NCBI GenBank assembly: GCA_028284565.1
Contig: JANQRM010000374.1
Span: forward strand, 1 to 12,252
Reading direction: 5' to 3'
Source of the DNA: Anaerolineae bacterium
Lineage (GTDB): Bacteria > Chloroflexota > Anaerolineae > Aggregatilineales > Phototrophicaceae
DNA length: 12,252 bases
The notes beneath the pieces are model-generated. The model saw nothing but the letters and a program-made list of their open reading frames with translations. It had not been told where the DNA came from and did no database searches. Position 1 is the first letter of the stretch. The number at the start of each line of letters is the position of its first letter. A program made the translations under genes and the position numbers. Below are positions 1 to 5,795 of the stretch, in pieces.

Positions 1-301
1 CGCGCAATAAATCCGTATCAAGGTCGAGGGCAATGCCAGCACCAAACCATGCCCCGATTGTCAAGCCAAGTGCCACCGAGAATGCAGGTAACAAGCGCAA
101 CTTACCCGCACGATAATACGAGATGCATGCCAAAATCCCAACAGGAAGCAACAACGCCGCCAGCGATGTTCCATTTGCTTGAACTTGGGTAAAACCAAAA
201 AACAGAATCAGCGCAGGGACAATCAACGCCCCGCCACCAATCCCAAACATGCCCGATAGCACACCCGCAGTTAAGCCCAATATCAACAAAAAGAATTCCA
301 T
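1..301 (-). CDS. TauE/SafE family membrane permease, N-terminal part (cut by window edge)
   Basis: The first 100 residues of an integral membrane protein are visible; the rest lies beyond position 1. The start is ATG at 299-301, with a GGAGA ribosome binding site at 309-313, eight bases upstream. The first hydrophobic segment leads directly into a glycine-rich GMFGIGGG motif followed by LIVPAL, at about residues 16-27. This is the signature of the first repeat of the TauE/SafE (sulfite exporter/DUF81) family. A second membrane helix (ALLLPVGILACI) and a third (about residues 76-90) follow. Known members are anion or organosulfur permeases of about 250 residues with 7-8 helices. The substrate cannot be told from sequence. 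It shares orientation with the next gene but is separated from it by 129 bp containing a palindromic repeat, so co-transcription is uncertain. Confidence 0.88.
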   Translation of the reverse strand, partial: MEFFLLILGLTAGVLSGMFGIGGGALIVPALILFFGFTQVQANGTSLAALLLPVGILACISYYRAGKLRLLPAFSVALGLTIGAWFGAGIALDLDTDLLR

Positions 302-308
302 CAAGAAA

Positions 309-313
309 TCTCC
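309..313 (-). promoter_or_regulatory. Ribosome binding site of the TauE/SafE gene
   Basis: GGAGA on the minus strand, spaced eight bases from the ATG at 299-301. It is a strong Shine-Dalgarno match and fixes the start of the permease gene. Confidence 0.6.
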
Positions 314-323
314 ATAAATTAGC

Positions 324-351
324 GTAAGGGCGTACAGCTGTACGCCCCTAC
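324..351. repeat. 28-bp palindromic intergenic repeat, copy 1
   Basis: The core GGGCGTACAGCTGTACGCCC at 328-347 is a perfect 20-bp palindrome. The arms extend to 324 and 351 with one mismatch. Related copies lie at 4400-4427 (2 differences) and 7564-7591 (5 differences), and similarity continues about 10 bases beyond the right arm (ATGA then T-rich). All three copies are intergenic. This one lies between the TauE/SafE gene and the next leftward gene. It resembles dispersed palindromic (REP/MITE-like) elements. A folded-RNA or protein-binding role is possible but not shown. Confidence 0.75.
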
Positions 352-430
352 ATGACAATTTTATGTTCAATTAAAAAGGGCTGATACAATGACCAACCCC
401 TTTAGTGTACCTGTTACCGTGCCTATGTCG

Positions 431-982
431 CTATTTTTGTTCTTCCACACTTTCACTCAGGAAGACGCTATAGCCCGCTTCTGGGTCGTTGCGGACGACC
501 AGCATCCGTTTACCACCGACATGCGAGACCCCAGCCACTTTATAGGACTTGGCAGGATTACCTTGACTATCGAGGCGGTTGCACCAATACACATGGTCGT
601 CACGTTGCCACAGATAAATCACGGGAACATTGTCCACGACAACTTCCATACGACGACGCGCAAAATTGGCGAAGCGTGGCGGATGATACCATGGTATCCA
701 AGCTCCGGCTGTGCGGTCAGCTTTGAGCGAAACGGCACTTTGTCCCAAGATTTCACGCGTATCGCGGGCGGTTTCCCGATTTGCAAATTTGATGGTTTGG
801 TCAGTCGTGTTAAATACGGAAGTAATTTCGGTTACTGGCATCGCTGTCCTCACTGCATGAGACCCATCGGAAACGGCATTGGCGGCAGTGTTGATTCCTT
901 GTCCGGCGAGTTGCACCGTCTTCACCACCCCTTTCCCAAGTTGGGCGAGTATTTTCCATCCGTTCATCGAGGTCTGTTCCAT
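431..982 (-). CDS. Hypothetical protein, 183 aa, possible beta-rich C-terminal domain
   Basis: I do not recognise this family. I chose ATG at 980-982 because GAGGAAA lies upstream of it; an in-frame TTG at 989-991 is too close to that site. Residues 1-40 form a small-residue, helix-prone stretch rich in Gly, Ala and Val with no real signal peptide. From about residue 50 the sequence alternates hydrophobic and polar residues (TEITSVFNTTDQTIKFAN), suggesting beta strands. Then come WIPWYHPPRFANFARRR and VIYLWQRDDHVYWC, rich in Trp and Tyr. It ends in a short acidic tail. There are no transmembrane segments, so a cytoplasmic location is inferred. It lies downstream of the response regulator in the same direction, 176 bp away with a hairpin repeat between, so operon membership is doubtful. 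A 199-codon ORF on the opposite strand covers the same bases; the minus frame is preferred for its ribosome binding site and protein-like composition. Confidence 0.68.
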   Translation of the reverse strand: MEQTSMNGWKILAQLGKGVVKTVQLAGQGINTAANAVSDGSHAVRTAMPVTEITSVFNTTDQTIKFANRETARDTREILGQSAVSLKADRTAGAWIPWYHPPRFANFARRRMEVVVDNVPVIYLWQRDDHVYWCNRLDSQGNPAKSYKVAGVSHVGGKRMLVVRNDPEAGYSVFLSESVEEQK

Positions 983-1111
983 AATTGACAATTTCCTCTA
1001 TCATAGCACGATTTTCAGAGCAGGTGCAGAGTCTCCACACCCATCTCTTAATACTTTGTACGCAAATACAGGGAAAAAGTTGCACCTTTTCTAGAGGATG
1101 ATTTGATATGT

Positions 1112-1135
1112 GGGGGCGAAACGCGAAACGCCCTT
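1112..1135. repeat. Hairpin-forming intergenic repeat (GGGCG...CGCCC)
   Basis: GGGGGCG at 1112-1118 pairs with CGCCCTT at 1129-1135 (five Watson-Crick pairs plus two G-T pairs) around a 10-base loop that itself repeats the string GAAACG. It lies 22 bp past the stop codon of the response regulator. Neither strand has a T-run after the stem, so a classic intrinsic terminator is not supported. It looks like another small dispersed palindromic element of this genome. Confidence 0.5.
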
Positions 1136-1157
1136 AAAAATGTGCTATACGAGAGGC

Positions 1158-1844
1158 TTACCGATTCACGAAACGATAACCAACCCCGCGTGATGTGAGG
1201 ATATATTCCGGCTGTTGCGCGTTGGTTTCCACTTTTTGACGCAAATAATGAATATAGAGCTTGAGGCTGTCGATGGCATCCGCATACTCTTCGCCCCATG
1301 CTTGCGTGACCAACTCCGTCCGAGTCACCACACGTCCCGCATTCCGTACCAGCACCGCCAATAGATTAAACTCTTTCGGCGTGAGATGCTTTAACTCATT
1401 CTTGACCCACAATTCCCGATTCATAAAGTTGATACGGAAATCACCTTCATTGAAAATCATCTCTTCACTCATACTCGGACGGGGAGAACGACGGAGATGC
1501 GCGCGTACCCGTGCCACCAGTTCATCATTGTCGTAGGGTTTGATGACATAATCGTCTGCACCCATCTCTAAACCACGCACTACATCTTTGACATCACTAC
1601 GCGCCGTCAAGAAGATAATTGGCACATCCGACATCTCACGCAACCGTTTGCAGACATCCCAACCATCCATATCGGGCATCATAATGTCCAACAAGACCAT
1701 ATCGGGTTGGGTGCGATAGGCTTTACGCAGACCTTCTTCAGCACGATAGGCTTTAATCACCTCAAACCCGCGCCGTTCCAGCAACATGCCAATCAGTTGT
1801 ACAGTGGCTTCTTCATCATCAATCACAAGGATTTTTTCAGACAT
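1158..1844 (-). CDS. OmpR/PhoB-family DNA-binding response regulator
   Basis: A 228-residue two-domain protein, the usual length for the family. The receiver domain (about 1-118) has the acidic pair D9-D10, phospho-acceptor D53 in LLDIMMPDMDGW, T80 in FLTAR, and K102 in the KPY motif, so all phosphorylation residues are present. The C-terminal winged-helix domain (about 128-227) contains LTPKEFNLLAVL, the RVVTRTEL recognition-region lead-in, and the terminal TSRGVGYRF strand characteristic of OmpR-type effectors. It should bind DNA as a dimer when phosphorylated by a sensor kinase. No histidine kinase is found on either side, so it is an orphan within this window and its signal and targets are unknown. 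A purine-rich GGGGCGGGGAT precedes the ATG at 1842-1844. The 199-bp AT-rich stretch upstream probably holds its promoter. Confidence 0.95.
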   Translation of the reverse strand: MSEKILVIDDEEATVQLIGMLLERRGFEVIKAYRAEEGLRKAYRTQPDMVLLDIMMPDMDGWDVCKRLREMSDVPIIFLTARSDVKDVVRGLEMGADDYVIKPYDNDELVARVRAHLRRSPRPSMSEEMIFNEGDFRINFMNRELWVKNELKHLTPKEFNLLAVLVRNAGRVVTRTELVTQAWGEEYADAIDSLKLYIHYLRQKVETNAQQPEYILTSRGVGYRFVNR

Positions 1845-1979
1845 ATCCCCGCCCCTTTTGTAGCGTCCTTCACTAATCCGCCCTAAAACGGAAAACGAAC
1901 AGAAAATTAACGGTACTGTAGCATGAATGTCGGAATTGCGATAGCAGACCGTTCAAAAATCGTTATCAAAACAGTTACT

Positions 1980-2010
1980 ATTCTAACATAAAATTAACTT
2001 TCTATGCCAA
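1980..2010 (-). promoter_or_regulatory. Possible promoter of the response regulator
   Basis: On the minus strand, TTGGCA (2005-2010) and TAGAAT (1980-1985) resemble -35 and -10 boxes but are 19 bp apart, longer than ideal. They lie in the AT-rich 199-bp gap upstream of the regulator. This is a weak prediction. Confidence 0.25.
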
Positions 2011-2043
2011 TCATAACGCTATCCCATACGAAAAACAAACAGA

Positions 2044-2823
2044 TTAGGCAGTTGGGTTTGCCTTTAAATAGATGTAAATCGCATCCAGTGCATCAACGGG
2101 CGCGTCCGGAATATGCGGAATAAGTTCATCGTGAACAAATTGGTGCAAACGTAAACTCACATCATCAAGGGTCAGTGACAATATCGTATTCAATTGCTTC
2201 CCCAAAATCGGATAGGCAACTTCAAGTCGGCGTAAAGGGTCGAGTGTATCCAATTGTTCCGGTTGAGTCGTCGGCAGATGCTTAATCATCAAATGAGCAA
2301 TATCCGTCACACACAGAAAGGTCAAGAAAAAGCGAGCCGTCAGAGCTTCGCCCCGTTGTAAGCGTCCATACCCTACCACCAGATGACTCAGAAATTGTCC
2401 CCACAAAAACCGATCATCCAGCGTCGGATGCTCTGGATAATAAGTCGCTTCAACAATCGCTTGCAGGTTGGCTTTATCAAACACCAGCCGATAATCATTG
2501 ACTTTGGCGATTTTCAGCTCTTCAGGGTCAAACACAGCAACTTCCAGCAAATGCCCCGACTGATACAGCACTTTCACCGCATGGTCAGTTTCTCGATACC
2601 AAAAGACAATGGACTCGCTATCGGGTAGCCACGACAAATCTTGACGATAACGTGCTTGCAGTCCTGTTTTGGTGATAACGAAAAAATCATGGTCAGAATA
2701 GTTATCAGGCAGATGCGATTGATTCGCAGTTGATCCCAGCAAGACCAACCCCAAGACCTCATCCCTCGTCTCCAATGATTCTCGTAAATCGTCGATAAAT
2801 TGATAATAGGCTTCGATTTCCAT
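2044..2823 (-). CDS. Nucleotidyltransferase-fold protein (aminoglycoside nucleotidyltransferase-like)
   Basis: A 259-residue protein whose N-terminal 100 residues show the polymerase-beta/nucleotidyltransferase signature: LLGSTAN (G30-S31), then YSDHDFFVI with the metal-binding pair D44 and D46. A likely third carboxylate is E94 in HLLEVAVF. The C-terminal 150 residues are helical and leucine-rich, as in the substrate-binding half of small-molecule nucleotidyltransferases. Family members transfer a nucleotide monophosphate to antibiotics (aminoglycosides, lincosamides) or other acceptors; many environmental homologues have no tested substrate. Naming a resistance function would be unsupported. 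The start ATG at 2821-2823 has no strong Shine-Dalgarno. The gene diverges from the epimerase gene across 112 bp, so the two may share regulatory DNA. Confidence 0.8.
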   Translation of the reverse strand: MEIEAYYQFIDDLRESLETRDEVLGLVLLGSTANQSHLPDNYSDHDFFVITKTGLQARYRQDLSWLPDSESIVFWYRETDHAVKVLYQSGHLLEVAVFDPEELKIAKVNDYRLVFDKANLQAIVEATYYPEHPTLDDRFLWGQFLSHLVVGYGRLQRGEALTARFFLTFLCVTDIAHLMIKHLPTTQPEQLDTLDPLRRLEVAYPILGKQLNTILSLTLDDVSLRLHQFVHDELIPHIPDAPVDALDAIYIYLKANPTA

Positions 2824-2879
2824 AGTTATGCTTTCATTGATTCACTCAATCAGCCCATTTTATCGGAATGACTCCGCGC

Positions 2880-2908
2880 TTGCCCGTGTCTTTTGTATCA
2901 GTTAATAT
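2880..2908 (+). promoter_or_regulatory. Predicted sigma-70-type promoter of the epimerase-pentapeptide operon
   Basis: TTGCCC (2880-2885) and TAATAT (2903-2908) are separated by 17 bp, which is optimal spacing. Transcription would start near 2915, leaving a leader of about 20 bases that includes the ribosome binding site AAAGGA at 2924-2929. The same TTGCCC hexamer is found in the predicted moxR promoter. Confidence 0.5.
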
Positions 2909-2935
2909 CAGGACGCTTTCAAGAAAGGAATTCGC

Positions 2936-3925
2936 ATGACCCATGCGCTTATCACCGGAGGAGCCGGTTTTATCGGGAGTCATCTCACAGAGCATTTGCT
3001 CGGCTTAGGCTACGATGTCACCATTATCGACAACCTCTCCACCGGACGTTTTGAAAACATCGCCCACTTAGAAAAGAACAAGCACTTACGTTATGCCATA
3101 GAAGACATCCGCAATATCCCCGTCATAGACCGTCTCGTCAGTGAATGCGACATCATCTTCCATCTGGCGGCAGTCGTTGGCGTACATAACATCATCCAAA
3201 AGCCAATTCATACCATCGAGGTCAATATCGGTGGCACAGAAACCATCCTCCAGACCGCCCGTCGCTATCGTAAAAAAGTGATGGTTGCCTCGACCTCCGA
3301 AGTCTATGGCAAAGGCGTGACCTTCCCCTTCCGTGAAGATGATGACACGCTATCCGGTCCCACCATCCGTAGCCGTTGGAGTTATGCCGCCTCTAAAGCG
3401 ATTGATGAATTTCTCTCGCTTGCCTATCACGAAGAGGTGGGCTTGCCTGTTGTCTTGTTCCGTCTATTTAATACGGTGGGTCCGCGCCAAAGCGGACAAT
3501 ATGGCATGGTACTCCCGCGCTTCGTCAAATGGGCAATCCGCCACGAACCCATCCAAGTCTATGGCGATGGACAGCAACAACGCTGTTTTGGCAATGTCCT
3601 TGATGTTGTTGATGCCATCCAACGCTTATCTGTCACCGACGAGGCGTTAGGACAACTCTTCAACATCGGCAGTAATGAAGAAGTTACCATCTATGAATTG
3701 GCAGAAAAGGTAAGAGATCGCGCGGATAGTGCCTCAGAAATCCGCCTAATTCCTTATGAAGAAGCCTATGAAACACCGGGTTTTGAAGATTTCAGGCGGA
3801 GAATCCCAAGTCTTGATAAAATAAAGGCAACGATCGGGTGGGAACCAACCACTTCCCTCGATACAACTATCGACCAAATCGTGACCAGTTTTCAGGGAGA
3901 ACACAATGGGCGAAATCACACGTAA
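2936..3925 (+). CDS. NAD-dependent epimerase/dehydratase (nucleotide-sugar, extended SDR)
   Basis: A 329-residue extended short-chain dehydrogenase/reductase. The Rossmann nucleotide-binding motif TGGAGFIG is at residues 7-14, D32 (IIDNLSTG) suits binding of the NAD ribose, and HLAA is at 76-79. The active site has S119/T120 in the STSEVYG motif, Y150 and K154 in YAASK. The substrate half contains RLFNTVGPRQ, the VYGDG motif and a terminal GFEDFRRRIPS. This pattern fits UDP-glucose/UDP-glucuronate type epimerases or decarboxylases; the exact sugar cannot be fixed. It acts in the cytoplasm, probably supplying a sugar for glycans. The start is well supported by AAAGGA six bases upstream. Its last 20 bases overlap the next gene, which implies translational coupling. 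No glycosyltransferase lies nearby, so the destination of the sugar is unknown. Confidence 0.93.
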   Translation: MTHALITGGAGFIGSHLTEHLLGLGYDVTIIDNLSTGRFENIAHLEKNKHLRYAIEDIRNIPVIDRLVSECDIIFHLAAVVGVHNIIQKPIHTIEVNIGGTETILQTARRYRKKVMVASTSEVYGKGVTFPFREDDDTLSGPTIRSRWSYAASKAIDEFLSLAYHEEVGLPVVLFRLFNTVGPRQSGQYGMVLPRFVKWAIRHEPIQVYGDGQQQRCFGNVLDVVDAIQRLSVTDEALGQLFNIGSNEEVTIYELAEKVRDRADSASEIRLIPYEEAYETPGFEDFRRRIPSLDKIKATIGWEPTTSLDTTIDQIVTSFQGEHNGRNHT

Positions 3926-4352
3926 AGAACTTATCTTGGCATTGGTACCCGCTAGCGTCAAACCTCGCCTCGCTGGGATTGACCTCTCCGCGATGAATCT
4001 CACGCGCCTCGACTTTGAAGGGGCAAATATGCGCGGGGCGAATCTCGGTGGGTCAACCGTACATGAAGCCATCCTGCGCTCCACCAACATGACTGGCGCG
4101 AACATCACTACGACTCAACTCCAACGTGCCGACCTCAACGGAGCCAATCTCACGGGAGCCAATGCCACTGCCGCCAACTTTGAAGGCGCGCGTCTCACAG
4201 GGGTGAACCTGACGAATGCCAATATCAGCGGTGCAAACCTCCAGAACGCCAATCTCTCTGGCGCGAATGTTGCCAACCTGACCTTTGATGAGAAAACGAC
4301 ATGGCCCGATGGTAAAAAAGGCAGTCAAAGCACCGCCACCAATTATATATAG
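3906..4352 (+). CDS. Pentapeptide-repeat protein
   Basis: A 148-residue protein. Residues from about 25 to 125 are consecutive pentapeptide units of the A(N/D)LxG type, for example GANMRGANLGG and LNGANLTGAN. Such repeats fold into a right-handed quadrilateral beta-helix. The short N-terminus (to about 22) is charged and helix-prone. The C-terminal TFDEKTTWPDGKK is the usual cap following such arrays. There is no signal peptide, so it is probably cytoplasmic. Some members of the superfamily mimic DNA and protect gyrase; most have no known role, and nothing here argues for gyrase binding. AGGGAGA lies just upstream of its ATG, inside the end of the epimerase gene, which it overlaps by 20 nt in another frame. 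The coupling suggests both proteins are made together. Confidence 0.92.
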   Translation: MGEITRKELILALVPASVKPRLAGIDLSAMNLTRLDFEGANMRGANLGGSTVHEAILRSTNMTGANITTTQLQRADLNGANLTGANATAANFEGARLTGVNLTNANISGANLQNANLSGANVANLTFDEKTTWPDGKKGSQSTATNYI

Positions 4353-4399
4353 AGTTGACCTCAGATTATTGTATAGCCCAATGTTCAATTTAATGATGT

Positions 4400-4427
4400 G
4401 TAAGGGCGTACAGCTGTACGTCCCTAT
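4400..4427. repeat. 28-bp palindromic intergenic repeat, copy 2
   Basis: This copy differs from the one at 324-351 at two positions, one of which turns a G-C pair into a G-T pair that would still pair in RNA. The hairpin ends about 15 bases before the ATG at 4443 and is followed by TATATATGCTTTTT, so it could terminate the pentapeptide-gene transcript or affect initiation of the next gene. The string ATGTTCAATT is found close to both copies (363-372 and 4381-4390), on different sides. Confidence 0.72.
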
Positions 4428-4442
4428 ATATGCTTTTTACTC

Positions 4443-4886
4443 ATGACTATAAAACCCAAAAGCGACCTGCCACCGCCCGATAACCGACTGGCAAAACGCT
4501 TCAAATTCACAACAGGGGACTTATACGCCAATCGTGCAGGCTATCTTTCGTGGAGGCAAATAGGCTGGTGGGAGATGGTTAATCAACGCTTGTTGAATGG
4601 GATGTATCGCCTGCTCGGACGCGAAGCCCAGACTCCCGAATTCCGCATGGGCGAAGTCAAAAGTCTCTGTGGACGCGCACGCCTCAAGCACACCATCGTC
4701 AATGAAGCGGGTATTCGTCCTGTCTTCTACGAAACCTTCACCCTCCAACTCGAAGGATATGAGAGGCTTTTCTCACTCACAGCTGACCAGCACCAAACGC
4801 TCAATGAAAACATCACTTATCGCGTCTATTATCAAATCGCCGCACCCAACCACGTCCTCTCCCTTGAGCGCGTAAACACTTGTTAA
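4443..4886 (+). CDS. Hypothetical protein, first of a tandem paralogue pair
   Basis: A 147-residue protein of unrecognised function. Its order is a short variable N-terminus (1-8), the conserved block PPPDNRLAK, then FTTGDLYANRAGYLSWRQ, a helical segment ending LLNGMYRLLG, and a C-terminal part likely rich in beta strands (FRMGEV..CGRARLKHTIV, TLQLEG, YRVYYQ, HVLSLERV). I see no transmembrane segment or signal peptide. The layout, ANR-x-G-x-LS-x-x-Q in front of a domain ending Y-R-V-Y-Y....LS-x-E, reminds me of small Chloroflexota proteins that carry membrane helices between these blocks. That resemblance is from memory and is weak. The start has no visible Shine-Dalgarno. A closely related gene follows 84 bp downstream, so this is a local duplication. 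Confidence 0.82.
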   Translation: MTIKPKSDLPPPDNRLAKRFKFTTGDLYANRAGYLSWRQIGWWEMVNQRLLNGMYRLLGREAQTPEFRMGEVKSLCGRARLKHTIVNEAGIRPVFYETFTLQLEGYERLFSLTADQHQTLNENITYRVYYQIAAPNHVLSLERVNTC

Positions 4887-4917
4887 TCAGTGTGGAGTAC
4901 GTTTCATCATGTCTTTA

Positions 4918-4952
4918 ACACTTGGCGTTCTCTGCGACTTGGCGGTTCAAAT
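4918..4952. repeat. Short internal repeat CTTGGCG/CTCTGCG/CTTGGCG
   Basis: CTTGGCG occurs at 4921-4927 and 4938-4944 with a related CTCTGCG between, giving a degenerate period of 8-9 bases, followed by GTTCAA. It sits in the 84-bp gap between the two paralogues, just before the second start codon. Similar degenerate CTTTGCG-type strings are common intergenic filler in environmental bacterial genomes (from memory). Confidence 0.4.
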
Positions 4953-4970
4953 AATTATAGTAGCGACGAA

Positions 4971-5438
4971 ATGACAACATCGGACAAACTCTCCGAAAAG
5001 AAAATCGTTCCACCGCCAGACAACCGCTTGGCAAAGGTTTTTAATTTCACCACCGCCGACCTCTTCGCCAACCGCGCAGGCTACCTCTCTCGCAAACAGA
5101 TGGGCTTCATCGAATTCTTTAATCAATGGTTGCTCAATGGACTCTACAAATTGCTCGGCAAAGGAGAGGATACCCCCAACTTTCGCATGGGACGAGTGAC
5201 TTCGGCTTGTGGACGCGCCCATCTCAAGCACACCATTGTAGACCGCGTGGGACCCCGTAGCACCCTCTTTTATGAATACTACAACCTCACTATCGAAGGC
5301 AAAATCCAATCCTTCGTCCTCACCGCACCACAATTTCGCGCGCTCAACGAGAACATCCTCTATCGCGTCTACTTCCGCCCCAACGAACCCAAGCACATCC
5401 TCTCCATTGAACGGGTCATCGGGGGATGTGAGAGTTAG
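4971..5438 (+). CDS. Hypothetical protein, second of a tandem paralogue pair
   Basis: A 155-residue protein, about 60 % identical by eye to the product of 4443-4886 over the shared 134 residues. The most conserved blocks are PPPDNRLAK, FTT.DL.ANRAGYLS, FRMG.V.S.CGRA.LKHTIV, LNENI.YRVY and LS.ERV. The N-terminal 14 residues differ. I chose ATG at 4971 over an in-frame GTG at 4890 because homology to the paralogue starts just after it and the extra 27 residues would be encoded by the low-complexity CTTGGCG repeat. No membrane segment is evident. The conserved single cysteine in CGRA and the LKHTIV block are the best candidates for functional residues. The pair probably arose by tandem duplication long enough ago to diverge substantially while staying under constraint. 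Confidence 0.82.
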   Translation: MTTSDKLSEKKIVPPPDNRLAKVFNFTTADLFANRAGYLSRKQMGFIEFFNQWLLNGLYKLLGKGEDTPNFRMGRVTSACGRAHLKHTIVDRVGPRSTLFYEYYNLTIEGKIQSFVLTAPQFRALNENILYRVYFRPNEPKHILSIERVIGGCES

Positions 5439-5499
5439 CATCTCAGCAAGCCAGCCTTCTAGTACAAAATAAAACGGTCTTTTTAAAGCGTATGACCTT

Positions 5500-5529
5500 G
5501 TAGGGGAGCGACCAATGTGTCTGCCCACC
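5500..5529. repeat. Degenerate inverted intergenic repeat (GTAGGGG...CTGCCCAC type)
   Basis: GTAGGGG at the left and TGCCCAC at the right form imperfect arms around GACCAATGTGTC. The design resembles the palindromes at 324, 1112 and 4400 (G-run after GT, matching C-run at the other end), but the interior is different, so it is probably a separate family. I recall similar GGACCAATGTGTCC strings in Chloroflexota intergenic DNA. Confidence 0.4.
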
Positions 5530-5610
5530 AAAACACGAGCCAATTGATAGACAAACCATGATGTTAAGGTTGTCCTGAGTTCAGGTTATTAGCTCATTTA
5601 GTGGATGACT

Positions 5611-5644
5611 CCCTCCCTAAGAATTGGGGAGGGCTGGGGTGGGG
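5611..5644 (+). repeat. G-rich hairpin with possible G-quadruplex
   Basis: CCCTCCC (5611-5617) pairs exactly with GGGAGGG (5627-5633) around a nine-base loop. The right arm continues as GGGGAGGGCTGGGGTGGGG (5626-5644). That gives four runs of at least three guanines with loops of 1-2 bases, so this strand meets the G-quadruplex pattern. Hairpin and quadruplex are mutually exclusive folds. It lies between two convergent genes. Confidence 0.5.
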
Positions 5645-5735
5645 ATTGAACCAGACGATTTCAATCTCCGGCGGGTTAGAAAGTAATTTCTTTTTCAGCT
5701 TTCCGACTTTCCGCCCAAAATTAACTCTGCCCTTT

Positions 5736-5795
5736 ACTCATCACTCATCACTCATCACTCATCACTCATCACTCATCACTCATCACTCATCACTC
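5736..5795. repeat. Heptanucleotide tandem repeat (ATCACTC)n
   Basis: Eight perfect copies of ATCACTC run from 5740 to 5795, preceded by a partial ACTC at 5736. On the minus strand the unit reads GAGTGAT. The stop codon of the LRR gene (TGA, 5790-5792) lies in the last copy. Because 7 is not a multiple of 3, the array places a TGA in every frame. It resembles the heptanucleotide STRR repeats known from heterocystous cyanobacteria and is likely to vary in copy number between strains. Confidence 0.95.

Larger units (their letters stand above)
5439..5789. other. Gene-free repeat-rich stretch between convergent genes
   Basis: These 351 bases lie between the ends of two convergent genes. They hold a degenerate palindromic repeat (5500-5529), a small inverted repeat CCTGA-GT-TCAGG (5574-5585), a G-rich hairpin (5611-5644) and most of a heptamer tandem repeat (from 5736). 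An open frame at 5601-5906 on the plus strand is just the repeat and the antisense of the LRR gene end. No clear intrinsic terminator is visible. Confidence 0.6.

Noticed and set aside
389..988. Plus-strand open frame of 199 codons
   Set aside because: It is antisense to the minus-strand gene at 431-982, which has a better ribosome binding site and more protein-like composition. The plus product has no recognisable pattern.
2838..2852. Inverted repeat TGATT-CACTC-AATCA in the divergent promoter region
   Set aside because: A five-base arm length is expected by chance at this frequency, and its position relative to a promoter of the leftward gene is unclear.
5736..5795. Possible CRISPR array
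   Set aside because: The unit is seven bases with no spacers, so this is a simple tandem repeat.
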